Assembly: GCA_002436415.1 (NCBI GenBank)
Contig: DJMA01000005.1
Coordinates: 100,745-164,744 of the forward strand
Direction: 5' to 3'
From: Bdellovibrionaceae bacterium UBA6502
GTDB lineage: Bacteria; Bdellovibrionota; Bdellovibrionia; Bdellovibrionales; UBA840
DNA: 64,000 nucleotides
Shown piece by piece: positions 46,533 to 53,914 of the stretch. Made by a program: the position numbers and the translations under genes. Below the pieces are notes generated by a model, which was given only the letters and a program-made list of their open reading frames with translations, did no database searches and was not told where the DNA came from. The first letter of the stretch is position 1. Every line of letters starts with the position of its first letter.

Positions 46533-47396
46533 ATGCTAAATTATTTAAAAATCGGATTCTTATTCAGCACCGGGTTTTTAGCGGCTTGTACTAATATGAG
46601 CAGCAAAGGCCTTTTGGGCGTTGCTAAAATTCAACAAAATTACCAAAGCCAAGATCTTAATGAACCTTTTCAAAAGAATACCATTCGCAATATAGACATC
46701 GCTTTTTTTAAAGCTGACAAATGGGTGGTTCGCAAGACCCCTTTACAAGATGGTAAGTATCACTTCTATCAAAAACTAAAACGAAAAACGCTTGGAGAAA
46801 TCCAACTGGAAATAAAAAATGACGAAATCTCAAATGATAATTTGAGCGAGTTGTTTCTTAGTGAATTAGATGATTATCGATATCTAGATTGGCCATTGAG
46901 TCGAATGCATTTTCCCGTCGTGCTTTCTCACAATAAAGAAAATGCCAATCCAGAAAATTGGAGCACTGGAAAAATCACAGCCGTTCACAATAATCTACTT
47001 CAATTTTTCATCGAAAAGTTTAAAAGAAAAAAAATATGTAACCCGCAAAATGACACCGTTAAAACTAGCATACCTTTGATTCCAGCAGAAATAGAGGAAT
47101 CCTTTAACTTTCGAAACCCAAAGGGTGAAATGATTGCTAGCTTTCGAATAAAATCTGAAGACGAATCCACGAGCTGCTCTGAAATCGCTGCACCTAAGCA
47201 AGTGGGCGAAAAATGGTATTATTCCAATGCCGCAGGAGAAATCCTCTACATTGGCAATCACTTACTTTTTTTAGATGTTAATGACTACGACCAAGACGGT
47301 AATTCCGAATGGTTGTTTTATAAGAATTTTCAAGGCAAAGAATCTTACGTATTATTTCAGGCACACCAATCTTTGATTTTGGAGAAAGAAATTTAA
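46533..47396 (+). CDS. Lipoprotein of unknown function
   Basis: 287 aa from the ATG at 46533, which places the signal peptide (MLNYLKIGFLFSTGFLAAC) at the N-terminus; an upstream ATG at 46431 gives an implausible extension. The lipobox is LAAC. The mature protein is charged and beta-rich and ends with a segment resembling a calcium-binding or FG-GAP-like Asp run (DVNDYDQDGNSEW). A hemolysin III-like gene starts 20 bases downstream. Confidence 0.76.
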   Translation: MLNYLKIGFLFSTGFLAACTNMSSKGLLGVAKIQQNYQSQDLNEPFQKNTIRNIDIAFFKADKWVVRKTPLQDGKYHFYQKLKRKTLGEIQLEIKNDEISNDNLSELFLSELDDYRYLDWPLSRMHFPVVLSHNKENANPENWSTGKITAVHNNLLQFFIEKFKRKKICNPQNDTVKTSIPLIPAEIEESFNFRNPKGEMIASFRIKSEDESTSCSEIAAPKQVGEKWYYSNAAGEILYIGNHLLFLDVNDYDQDGNSEWLFYKNFQGKESYVLFQAHQSLILEKEI

Positions 47397-47415
47397 TTAA
47401 GGGGAAAGCTTTAGA

Positions 47416-48285
47416 ATGGAACATTCAATTATCGCAATTCCAGGTTTTTCAGAACCAGTAAGTTCAATCAGCCACATATTGACTTCAGTGGTATTCCTAA
47501 TCATTGGTGCTAAAATGATTTGGACGGCCCGAGGAAATGGCTTGCGAGTTTTTAGCATTGGGCTATACGTTTTTTGTGCGGTTTTTTTATTTTCTATGAG
47601 CGGAGTATACCACCTGCTAGAAAAAGGCAGCACTAGCAACTATGTTTTACAAATCCTCGATCACTCTGGCATTTATTTGATGATTGCCGGCTCCTTCACC
47701 CCTTTTCAAATTATACTCCTAAGAGGTTCAAGAAGATGGGTACCATTAATATTAATTTGGATCTTAGCCATAACAGGCCTAACTCTGACAGCAATCTTTT
47801 TTAGTGATATGCCGGAGTCCCTACTTTTAAGCTTCTTTATCGGCATGGGTTGGATGAGTGTTTCGACAGTATGGTTTATTAGAGAGATCGATCGCTTTAG
47901 CTTAAAGTATATTTTTATTGGTGGAGTACTCTACACAATCGGTGCATTTTTCGATTTTTCAAAATGGCCAAACCTTTACCCTCAGGTTTTAGAAGCTCAC
48001 GAGCTTTTTCATTTCTTTGTAATGGCAGGTGCTTTGAGCCACCTTTATGCAATCTATAGGATCGCCAGTTTTCCAATTTCAAACACCTTAGAAGTAGAGA
48101 TTCGACAGTACCCTGATCATTTTTATGCATTGATTAAAAAAGAAAATGCGATTTTTAGCTCGAATTGCAAAGAAAGTTTAATGATGGATATAAAATCTTG
48201 GGTTGATTCAAGATACCTAAAAAAGCTTCGCCCTAAGCATTTAAAAATTAGTCACTATGAAGTGGAAATCATTGAGCCTCAATAA
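47416..48285 (+). CDS. Hemolysin III/PAQR-family membrane protein with C-terminal extension
   Basis: 289 aa. Seven membrane helices with the PAQR residues: Ser-x3-His in FSMSGVYH, Asp-His in LDHSGIY and HELFH near the last helix. Bacterial members usually end near 205-220 residues; this one continues ~65 residues as a soluble domain (EVEIRQYPDHFYALIKKENA...). The family binds a metal ion within the membrane; the bacterial function is poorly known. Possibly in one operon with the upstream lipoprotein. Confidence 0.87.
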   Translation: MEHSIIAIPGFSEPVSSISHILTSVVFLIIGAKMIWTARGNGLRVFSIGLYVFCAVFLFSMSGVYHLLEKGSTSNYVLQILDHSGIYLMIAGSFTPFQIILLRGSRRWVPLILIWILAITGLTLTAIFFSDMPESLLLSFFIGMGWMSVSTVWFIREIDRFSLKYIFIGGVLYTIGAFFDFSKWPNLYPQVLEAHELFHFFVMAGALSHLYAIYRIASFPISNTLEVEIRQYPDHFYALIKKENAIFSSNCKESLMMDIKSWVDSRYLKKLRPKHLKISHYEVEIIEPQ

Positions 48286-48406
48286 ACATAGGAAGATCTA
48301 ATTCTTTTGTGTCCATAATTTACTTAGAAGTAAATTGGGTTTCTTAAATAGACTTTGCTTCTAAAATCAAAGTTCTGATGTATCACAATTAGAATTTTAG
48401 CTCTTT

Positions 48407-48529
48407 ATGCTTTTTTTTATCATAGGCTATAGCCCTGACTATAAATATCTATACATGGTCGAAGATGCCTGGAATCTTATAATGAAAGTTAATGTCGAAA
48501 CAGGCGACCGTTATTTAATTTCGAAATAG
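48407..48529 (+). pseudogene. Possible remnant of a beta-propeller gene
   Basis: 40 codons between stops read MLFFIIGYSPDYKYLYMVED and then AWNLIMKVNVETGDRYLISK. SPDxKYLYxVED...VxVETGxRxLIS is the consensus of one propeller blade in NHL/SMP-30-like secreted proteins. There is no ribosome site and no more blades on either side. It looks like a relic of a decayed gene. It lies in the 298-base gap between convergent genes, where nothing else was identified apart from a weak hairpin at ~48555-48574. Confidence 0.4.
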
Positions 48530-48583
48530 AGCCGTCGCAGGGATTCTTTTAAACCTCCGAGAGAAGGTTTAAATTTGAGCCCT

Positions 48584-50149
48584 CTACTGATTCTGTAGCT
48601 TCTTAAATGAAAAATGTCTAAACCCGGCTTCAATAGCCTTTGAATTATCCTCTCCTAGAGAATTACCTTCTTCGTAAGGAGTGATGAGATTTATTGGGTA
48701 ATAATGAAGCGACCAAATCTCAAAAGACTCTCTTTCCTGTGGCTCGATTGGCAACCAAATTTTATTAGACTGCTTTACTTCTATCCAAGCATGGGGAATG
48801 GCTGTATCACCTTCAAGAAAATATCCCCCAAGGATTCTAGCGGGTATTCCTAAAGCCCTCAACAAGGTGGTTGAGAGCAAAGCAAAATGCTGGCAAACAC
48901 CTTTGCCCTTACTCAAAAAATCATCGAGATACAATAATCTAGTCAGATCATTTTCAACCATCTCATTATCATATTCCAATTCTTCAGTAACTAATTTTTG
49001 AACCGCCTGAATCACCTGGGCTCTTGTTTGTAAGTTTTGAGAGCGGATTGATTTGACGTACTCTAAAATTTTAGGATGATCTAATTCTATGAAATTGGAT
49101 GCCATTAAATATGGCTTGTCTTCTGGTAAAACTTTATCACTCATCAAATCAGTTTCTGATAAAACATCCATTGACGAAATTTTTAGATTATAGACATTAG
49201 AAGAAACCGGTTCCAACTCAAAATAGTTGTTTAAAAAATCTAAATTATGAACATAGTCAGTGGATACCTGCAAAACAGAGTCTAAGCCAAAGAGAAACTC
49301 ATCATCAAGGTCTTCAAGGCTAACAGAATCTTGTCTTTCTTGTAATTTTAGAGCCATGAAAGAGTCTAAATCTAAAGTTTGAACGTGCATCTCAATAGGA
49401 CTACTGAACCTAAGAGAATAAGAGTCTTCACTTTCTATGAGGCCCTTTCCCTCCATCGTGAAAAAACCTATATAATCAAATTTAACACTGACTTGGCCAT
49501 CTGACTTTCGGGCCCAGTGCACCTCAACAGGAAACACTCTATTAAAATTAAAAATTTGTCCCACAATCTTGTGATCCCCTTTACTCGCCACAAGATCCAA
49601 AATAGTTTTTTCAAAATCGAGCAACTGCCCCTGAAACTCTATGTTTTGCAGCTTAAAGTCCCCGACCTTATTATGATATTTATGAACAATCAATGAGCGC
49701 TCTTTAGCTTCTTTCACAACTGTTATATTCATATCTCGGTAAAAAAACTGACAGCTCTTTGATACAAAAAAACTCTTTGCAAGGGATTTTTTTCTGTCTT
49801 GGGATTCAAATTCAATACTTAATATAGCCTGACCTTGTGACATATCAAGATCGTAAGACAAGGCAGGTCCTGGCTTGATCATATGATTCACCGAGAAACT
49901 GGTCGTTTTCCCCTGTAAGGCCACACTATTTATAATAACTTTTGATTTTTGAGAAACAAAATTCTGATAAGCCTCGACAAACCAATCATCATCAACTATT
50001 TCTTCGTTACCCAGCGCAAGATCCTTATCCAAAAATCTTTGTTTTACGTTTGCAAGACAATTGGCATCGATTTCACTATCTGCATAAACACCAGTAGCTA
50101 ACGAAGAAAATATATAAAATACAAATAAAAATAAAGGCTTATTCCCCAT
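48584..50149 (-). CDS. Exported transglutaminase-like protein
   Basis: 521 aa with a signal peptide to ~Ala23. Residues ~395-475 are the transglutaminase-like (papain-fold) domain: catalytic Cys in GKGVCQHFALLSTTLLRALG, His in PHAWIEV. The third residue, normally Asp in a VPxDPT-type motif, is Glu here (WLPIEPQ). The first ~380 residues are beta-rich with no clear family. Such proteins are periplasmic proteases, amidases or crosslinkers. Located downstream of the tRNA/repeat array on the same strand. Confidence 0.82.
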   Translation of the reverse strand: MGNKPLFLFVFYIFSSLATGVYADSEIDANCLANVKQRFLDKDLALGNEEIVDDDWFVEAYQNFVSQKSKVIINSVALQGKTTSFSVNHMIKPGPALSYDLDMSQGQAILSIEFESQDRKKSLAKSFFVSKSCQFFYRDMNITVVKEAKERSLIVHKYHNKVGDFKLQNIEFQGQLLDFEKTILDLVASKGDHKIVGQIFNFNRVFPVEVHWARKSDGQVSVKFDYIGFFTMEGKGLIESEDSYSLRFSSPIEMHVQTLDLDSFMALKLQERQDSVSLEDLDDEFLFGLDSVLQVSTDYVHNLDFLNNYFELEPVSSNVYNLKISSMDVLSETDLMSDKVLPEDKPYLMASNFIELDHPKILEYVKSIRSQNLQTRAQVIQAVQKLVTEELEYDNEMVENDLTRLLYLDDFLSKGKGVCQHFALLSTTLLRALGIPARILGGYFLEGDTAIPHAWIEVKQSNKIWLPIEPQERESFEIWSLHYYPINLITPYEEGNSLGEDNSKAIEAGFRHFSFKKLQNQ

Positions 50150-50355
50150 TGCCTATGTTTAACCTAAACATCAGCTAAAATCGAGTTTCAGAGTGAATTT
50201 GGCTGGATAATTTCATCATTCTGTAAAAACAATAAAATTATGGACAGTGATTATACAAAATCTTTAAAACCTATAGTGAACAATAAATCCAATATACACT
50301 GAAAAACATAGAACTTTTTCATCACGGCCACTTTCTCGCTTCAAGTCCGTCGGGT

Positions 50356-50389
50356 AAAAAAAAAGACCTAGCATAAGCTAAGTCTTTTT
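50356..50389 (-). terminator. Terminator, third repeat copy
   Basis: Minus strand: GACTTAGC-TTAT-GCTAGGTC stem with one T-G pair, flanked by five A and followed by nine T. It is identical in the three repeat units. On the plus strand the same position would be a C-A mismatch, so minus-strand use is favoured. Confidence 0.75.
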
Positions 50390-50575
50390 ATTGATATTTA
50401 ATTTTTTGGTAGCGATGGACGGCCCCTGCGGGGCTACTACACTGCGGGCCTTCCCGGCCCTCCGTTGCGTAGACTCCCCTCATGCGCTATGACAGACTTC
50501 CTGTCTGTCATGCCGAGCTAAGTGTGCCACTGGCACACTCATCACGGCCGCTTTCTCGCTTCAAGTCCGTCAGGT

Positions 50576-50609
50576 AAAAAAAAAGACCTAGCATAAGCTA
50601 AGTCTTTTT
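50576..50609 (-). terminator. Terminator, second repeat copy
   Basis: Same stem and T tract as the copies 220 bp to either side. It follows a pseudo tRNA 3' end (50627-50642). Confidence 0.75.
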
Positions 50610-50795
50610 ATTGGTATTTAATTTTTTGGTAGCGATGGACGGCCCCTGCGGGGCTACTACACTGCGGGCCTTCCGGGCCCTCCGTTGCGTAGACTCCCCT
50701 TCGGCGCTAAGTCGACCTTCCTGGCCGACTTACCACGCTAGGAGTGCCACCGGCACTCCCATCGCGGCCGCTTCTACGCTTCAAGTCCGTCAGGT

Positions 50796-50829
50796 AAAAA
50801 AAAAGACCTAGCATAAGCTAAGTCTTTTT
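50796..50829 (-). terminator. Terminator of the tRNA gene, first repeat copy
   Basis: Same stem and nine-T tract. It begins 17 bases past the CCA end of the tRNA and should end the tRNA precursor. Confidence 0.8.
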
Positions 50830-50846
50830 ATTGCTGTTTAATTTTT

Positions 50847-50922
50847 TGGTAGCGATGGACGGACTTGAACCGCCGACCAATGGATTATGATTCCACTGCT
50901 CTACCGACTGAGCTACATCGCC
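50847..50922 (-). tRNA. tRNA with CAU anticodon (Ile2 or elongator Met)
   Basis: 76 nt with encoded CCA. Acceptor GGCGATG/CATCGCT, D stem GCTC/GAGC, anticodon stem GTGGA/TCCAT around the loop ATCATAA (anticodon CAT), variable loop TGGTC, T arm GGCGG-TTCAAGT-CCGTC. Position 32 is A, an unusual base there. The T-T-G-G-T-C variable region and A-rich 3' loop resemble tRNA-Ile2, whose C34 is changed to lysidine by TilS and which reads AUA; elongator Met is the alternative. It is not an initiator, since the anticodon stem lacks three G-C pairs. Its 3' end is copied in the adjoining repeat. Confidence 0.93.
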
Positions 50923-50934
50923 ACACGAAGGAAT

Positions 50935-50963
50935 GGTATAGGTGGCTTCGGGATTTTAGTCAA
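50935..50963 (-). promoter_or_regulatory. Sigma-70-type promoter of the tRNA gene
   Basis: On the minus strand TTGACT (50963-50958), a 17-base spacer, then TATACC (50940-50935). Transcription would begin a few bases before the mature tRNA 5' end at 50922. The remaining bases to 51226 hold no ORF and should include the promoter of the lipoprotein gene. Confidence 0.65.
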
Positions 50964-51226
50964 TGAGAATGTTTTTTTGTTATAGCTTTGATCATTTTAG
51001 GAACATTCTATAAACTCTCGTAATTTTAGACACTTAGCAAGAACAATTAGTGTAGCGCATTGATTTTCATTCAAATTTTTATTTCATCTACCCAAAGATA
51101 CATTTGATTTTTCTAAATACTTTTAATGACTTAGAGCATTCTTTTAAAGTCTTTTCCTTGAACCCCAAAGAAAAGACTGTAATTCTTTAATGGCAAACGG
51201 ATTGCGATATTTTTTAAGGAGGAAGT

Positions 51227-52675
51227 ATGAAACTTCTAGCTATGGCCTTCTCCGCCATTTTTTTGATTTCTTGTGGGAATTCAACAAATTCCATCGATCC
51301 AAACCAACAAAAAGATAAGCAAAAAAACCTAGGAAAACAAAAAGAAACCTACGAGATCCAAGTAAATAATGTGTATGGCGAAGCTGTCAAAGGCGCTAAA
51401 GTACTTATTGGGACACAGTTTGATGAAAACAACTTTTATGAAACCAATGAAGATGGCCAACTGACTTTAAGCAAAGAGCAATGGAATGGCAAACAATCCA
51501 TCACCATCGGCTATGACTCCTACGTTCGTGTAACCTACGTTAACCAAAGTCCAAAAGATTTAGACGTACGATTACAACCCATCTTATCAGAGAGAAACTA
51601 CGGAATCTCTGGTATCACAGAAGGTTTTGGTAGTTTAAAAAAAGACAAATGGGCTGACGTTTCTGTGGTTGCCCCCTTATTTTCTAGAGAACAACTCATC
51701 CGTTTTGATGTGAGTTATTTAATTTCTGATCAAATGGATACAATGAAAGTCTTTGGCCAGAAGTTTAGCGTCCCTAGTAACATTAGCTTTCCAAAACAAA
51801 AAGAAAAATACGGCTGGTTCACACTCACCCTAAACAAGCCTATCTACCGCATGCCTTTTTATTTTTCTGGAACCTATGATCTAATCGCTTTACACGGAAG
51901 ATTTCCATTTGAAAAGACCATCGACAAAATTCGTAATAATGAAAACATCTTTAGTGTAGTCAATGATTTCCAAATCAACCAAGGGGGAATTACTCGAGTA
52001 GAAATCAATCAAGGCAATCACGAAAAAAATCTAGCTATTAACAGCCTACAATTTGACCGAGAACTAGAAATTCTATCTCCAGACATCAAAGACGAAAAAG
52101 AAGTAAATATGATTGTCGGCCTAAATAAAAAGGAAAACAAATACTTCCCTTCTGGAATTAAATACGTAAAAGAAAAAGAACGAGTAAAACTGAACTTTAG
52201 CTCGCAACACGAAAACCTCGCTCTTGCCTTTCAATCTGATGAAGTCAAAGAGGGTGACACCACTATGATATCTAACAAAATTTCTATTCAAGTGATGCCC
52301 CTAAATAACAGCGATGAGTTTAATCTATTAGATCGAGTGAACTCACCTATTTGGGAAAACAACTCGCTGGTGTTTGAACGCCCCAGAGAAAAAACAAGAG
52401 TCTATGACGGCGGAACTTACCTAAGCCTAACCGAAATGCCAGACGGCCAAAGCATTCAAATGCAACTCGCTCAAAACCAAAAGGTTTGGGAGTTTTACTC
52501 TGACTCTTGGCTAGACCGCTTAGACCTTCCTGAGTGGCCTACTGGACTTTCACAAGATAAAAAACTAAGATGGGAAGTGATGTTTTTAGGAACAAACAAA
52601 AACTCACCGAACGCCATCGGCGAGAACATGTTAAGAGAGGCCAGCCATGTTTCGCGTAATATTTTGGATCTGTAA
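51227..52675 (+). CDS. Lipoprotein with carboxypeptidase-regulatory-like N-terminal domain
   Basis: 482 aa; AAGGAGG before the ATG. Signal peptide with lipobox LISC (Cys17). Residues ~40-110 look like a small beta-sandwich of the carboxypeptidase-regulatory/Ig-like kind (VNNVYGEAVKGAKVLIGTQF..., TNEDGQLTLSKEQW, ITIGYDSYVRVTY). The rest is beta-rich and unassigned. Its last codons overlap the start of another lipoprotein gene by 29 bases, so they are coupled. Probably an outer-membrane lipoprotein. Confidence 0.82.
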   Translation: MKLLAMAFSAIFLISCGNSTNSIDPNQQKDKQKNLGKQKETYEIQVNNVYGEAVKGAKVLIGTQFDENNFYETNEDGQLTLSKEQWNGKQSITIGYDSYVRVTYVNQSPKDLDVRLQPILSERNYGISGITEGFGSLKKDKWADVSVVAPLFSREQLIRFDVSYLISDQMDTMKVFGQKFSVPSNISFPKQKEKYGWFTLTLNKPIYRMPFYFSGTYDLIALHGRFPFEKTIDKIRNNENIFSVVNDFQINQGGITRVEINQGNHEKNLAINSLQFDRELEILSPDIKDEKEVNMIVGLNKKENKYFPSGIKYVKEKERVKLNFSSQHENLALAFQSDEVKEGDTTMISNKISIQVMPLNNSDEFNLLDRVNSPIWENNSLVFERPREKTRVYDGGTYLSLTEMPDGQSIQMQLAQNQKVWEFYSDSWLDRLDLPEWPTGLSQDKKLRWEVMFLGTNKNSPNAIGENMLREASHVSRNILDL

Positions 52676-53159
52676 AACTTTAATTCTCTTAAACCTTCTC
52701 GGCTGTACCTATTACGCCGAGAAGTCCAATACAAAAAACTACAAAACCGATGAGCCTTTTCGCAAAACTTTTTATGGTAAATACGAAGAGGTTTGGTTGG
52801 CAGTTGGAAAATCTATTTCTCACTACAGAACCTCTGTGATGGACCAAGAAGCTGGCTACATCGAGACCATTGAACAAAATCACGATGAGGGCTGGAAATC
52901 CCCTACCGTTGACAACATTCCCCCGAGCGGTCGCAGGTACAAAATAGTTATCCGCGTACTCAGAGGAGAGTCTCAAGGTAGAGAAGCCATTTCTGTGAGT
53001 GTGAAAAAAGTAATCCTAAATCGAGTGGACTTTTTTAGCCCCGACCAAGAGGAAGCTTCGGATGGCTTAGAGGAACAAGCCATTTTATACCGAGTTGAAA
53101 GAGAATATCGATTAAAAATTGGTCTAGATAAATACTACGAAAAGAAACAGGCTCAATAA
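52647..53159 (+). CDS. Lipoprotein, possibly NlpC/BamC-like fold, function unknown
   Basis: 170 aa, overlapping the preceding lipoprotein gene by 29 bases. Signal peptide with lipobox LLGC (Cys20). The mature part has one alpha/beta unit: YGKYEEVWLAVGKSISHYRT, MDQEAGYIETIEQN, KIVIRVLRGESQGREAISVS. This strand-helix order is seen in several outer-membrane-assembly lipoproteins, but similarity is only in general layout. GAGAGG precedes the ATG. Confidence 0.75.
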   Translation: MFRVIFWICKTLILLNLLGCTYYAEKSNTKNYKTDEPFRKTFYGKYEEVWLAVGKSISHYRTSVMDQEAGYIETIEQNHDEGWKSPTVDNIPPSGRRYKIVIRVLRGESQGREAISVSVKKVILNRVDFFSPDQEEASDGLEEQAILYRVEREYRLKIGLDKYYEKKQAQ

Positions 53160-53914
53160 ATTCCAGATTGATTTGCCCAAGCCTGCCAACGGCGCACTTG
53201 GGTTTCAATAGGAGCCTTTTCGTCACTCACTGAGCTACTCACAAAAGAATTCAATGATTTTAAAGCGTAAAATTGAACCTGCTTTTCATCATCTTCCATC
53301 AAAGACAATAACTTCTTAATTCTCTCTTCGGATAACTCTTTGTTATTTGTCTTATTATGTACACCAAAATCATAAAGCGCTTTTGCAATGTGTTTACGAA
53401 TCCACAAAGATTTTCCCTTACGGAAATTTTTCTTACTATCCAACTCCCGCCACAAAAGATCTTCTGACTGGTAATCCTTTAATCTGTGAATTACTTTTAC
53501 CGCTGTAGTTCTAACAATCAAAGACGGGTCTGTAATAAGACTTCTAGAAATTCTTAAAGCCGCCTTTGGATAGTATTGAGCCGCATTTTTAATAGCTGCG
53601 TCACGCAAAAACCATTCATTGGATTTTACGGCCTTTTTTATCAACTTTTTCGCATGATTATTCTCTAAAGAAGCGAGCGTACGAAAAGCCGTCCACCTTT
53701 GCTTTAGATGGTACTTACTGTCAAAGGCCATTTTCTCCACTAGATCCAACTGAATTTTGTCATTTTTTAAAACATCCACTCTCTGCTCAAGAGGTTTCTG
53801 CAGAAAACTACTTAAACTTGAATCTAAAGTTGTTTCAGAGCTTGGAATAGGCGCTGCATAGCCAGAGCTAACTATACTTAAAATCAAAATACTTTTACTC
53901 AGGTTTTTCATCAT
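53153..53914 (-). CDS. Exported HEAT-repeat-like protein
   Basis: 253 aa from the ATG at 53914, with GGGGGAG seven bases upstream, overlapping the end of the acidic protein gene by 20 bases. Signal peptide to ~Ala20 (SSGYAAP). Helical repeats of HEAT type: LKQRWTAFRTLASLENNHAK, NEWFLRDAAIKNAAQYYPKA, DPSLIVRTTAVKVIHRLKDY, EDDEKQVQFYALKSLNSFVS. Such repeats bind other proteins. Translational coupling to the acidic scaffold gene suggests the two work together, although this one is exported. Confidence 0.83.
   Translation of the reverse strand: MMKNLSKSILILSIVSSGYAAPIPSSETTLDSSLSSFLQKPLEQRVDVLKNDKIQLDLVEKMAFDSKYHLKQRWTAFRTLASLENNHAKKLIKKAVKSNEWFLRDAAIKNAAQYYPKAALRISRSLITDPSLIVRTTAVKVIHRLKDYQSEDLLWRELDSKKNFRKGKSLWIRKHIAKALYDFGVHNKTNNKELSEERIKKLLSLMEDDEKQVQFYALKSLNSFVSSSVSDEKAPIETQVRRWQAWANQSGIY

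Larger units (their letters stand above)
50321..50842 (-). repeat. Tandem 220-bp repeat array behind the CAU tRNA (2.4 copies)
   Basis: Landmarks recur exactly 220 bp apart: TCAAGTCCGT at 50341, 50561 and 50781; ATTTTTTGGT at 50401, 50621 and in the tRNA at 50841. Read on the minus strand, each unit has (1) the last 16 nt of the tRNA including CCA (50407-50422, 50627-50642), (2) a terminator, (3) GACGGACTTGAA, antisense to the tRNA T arm, and (4) ~130 bp of GC-rich sequence with several hairpins. Hairpins at 50489-50511 and 50709-50731, and at 50521-50539 and 50741-50759, keep their pairing despite base changes. The layout recalls the rtT repeats of the Escherichia coli tyrT operon, but the sequence is different. 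Confidence 0.88.

Noticed and set aside
50611..50811. 66-aa plus-strand ORF in the tRNA repeat array
   Set aside because: It crosses the pseudo tRNA 3' end, hairpins and terminator. Composition is Arg/Ala/Pro-rich as expected for GC-rich noncoding DNA.
50321..50842. CRISPR array
   Set aside because: The units are 220 bp and nearly identical throughout, with no short repeat/unique spacer alternation and no cas genes in the window.
50847..50922. Prophage or integrative element using the tRNA as attachment site
   Set aside because: The partial tRNA 3' ends at 50407 and 50627 look like att duplications, but no integrase or phage gene lies between or beside them and the spacing is a simple tandem repeat.
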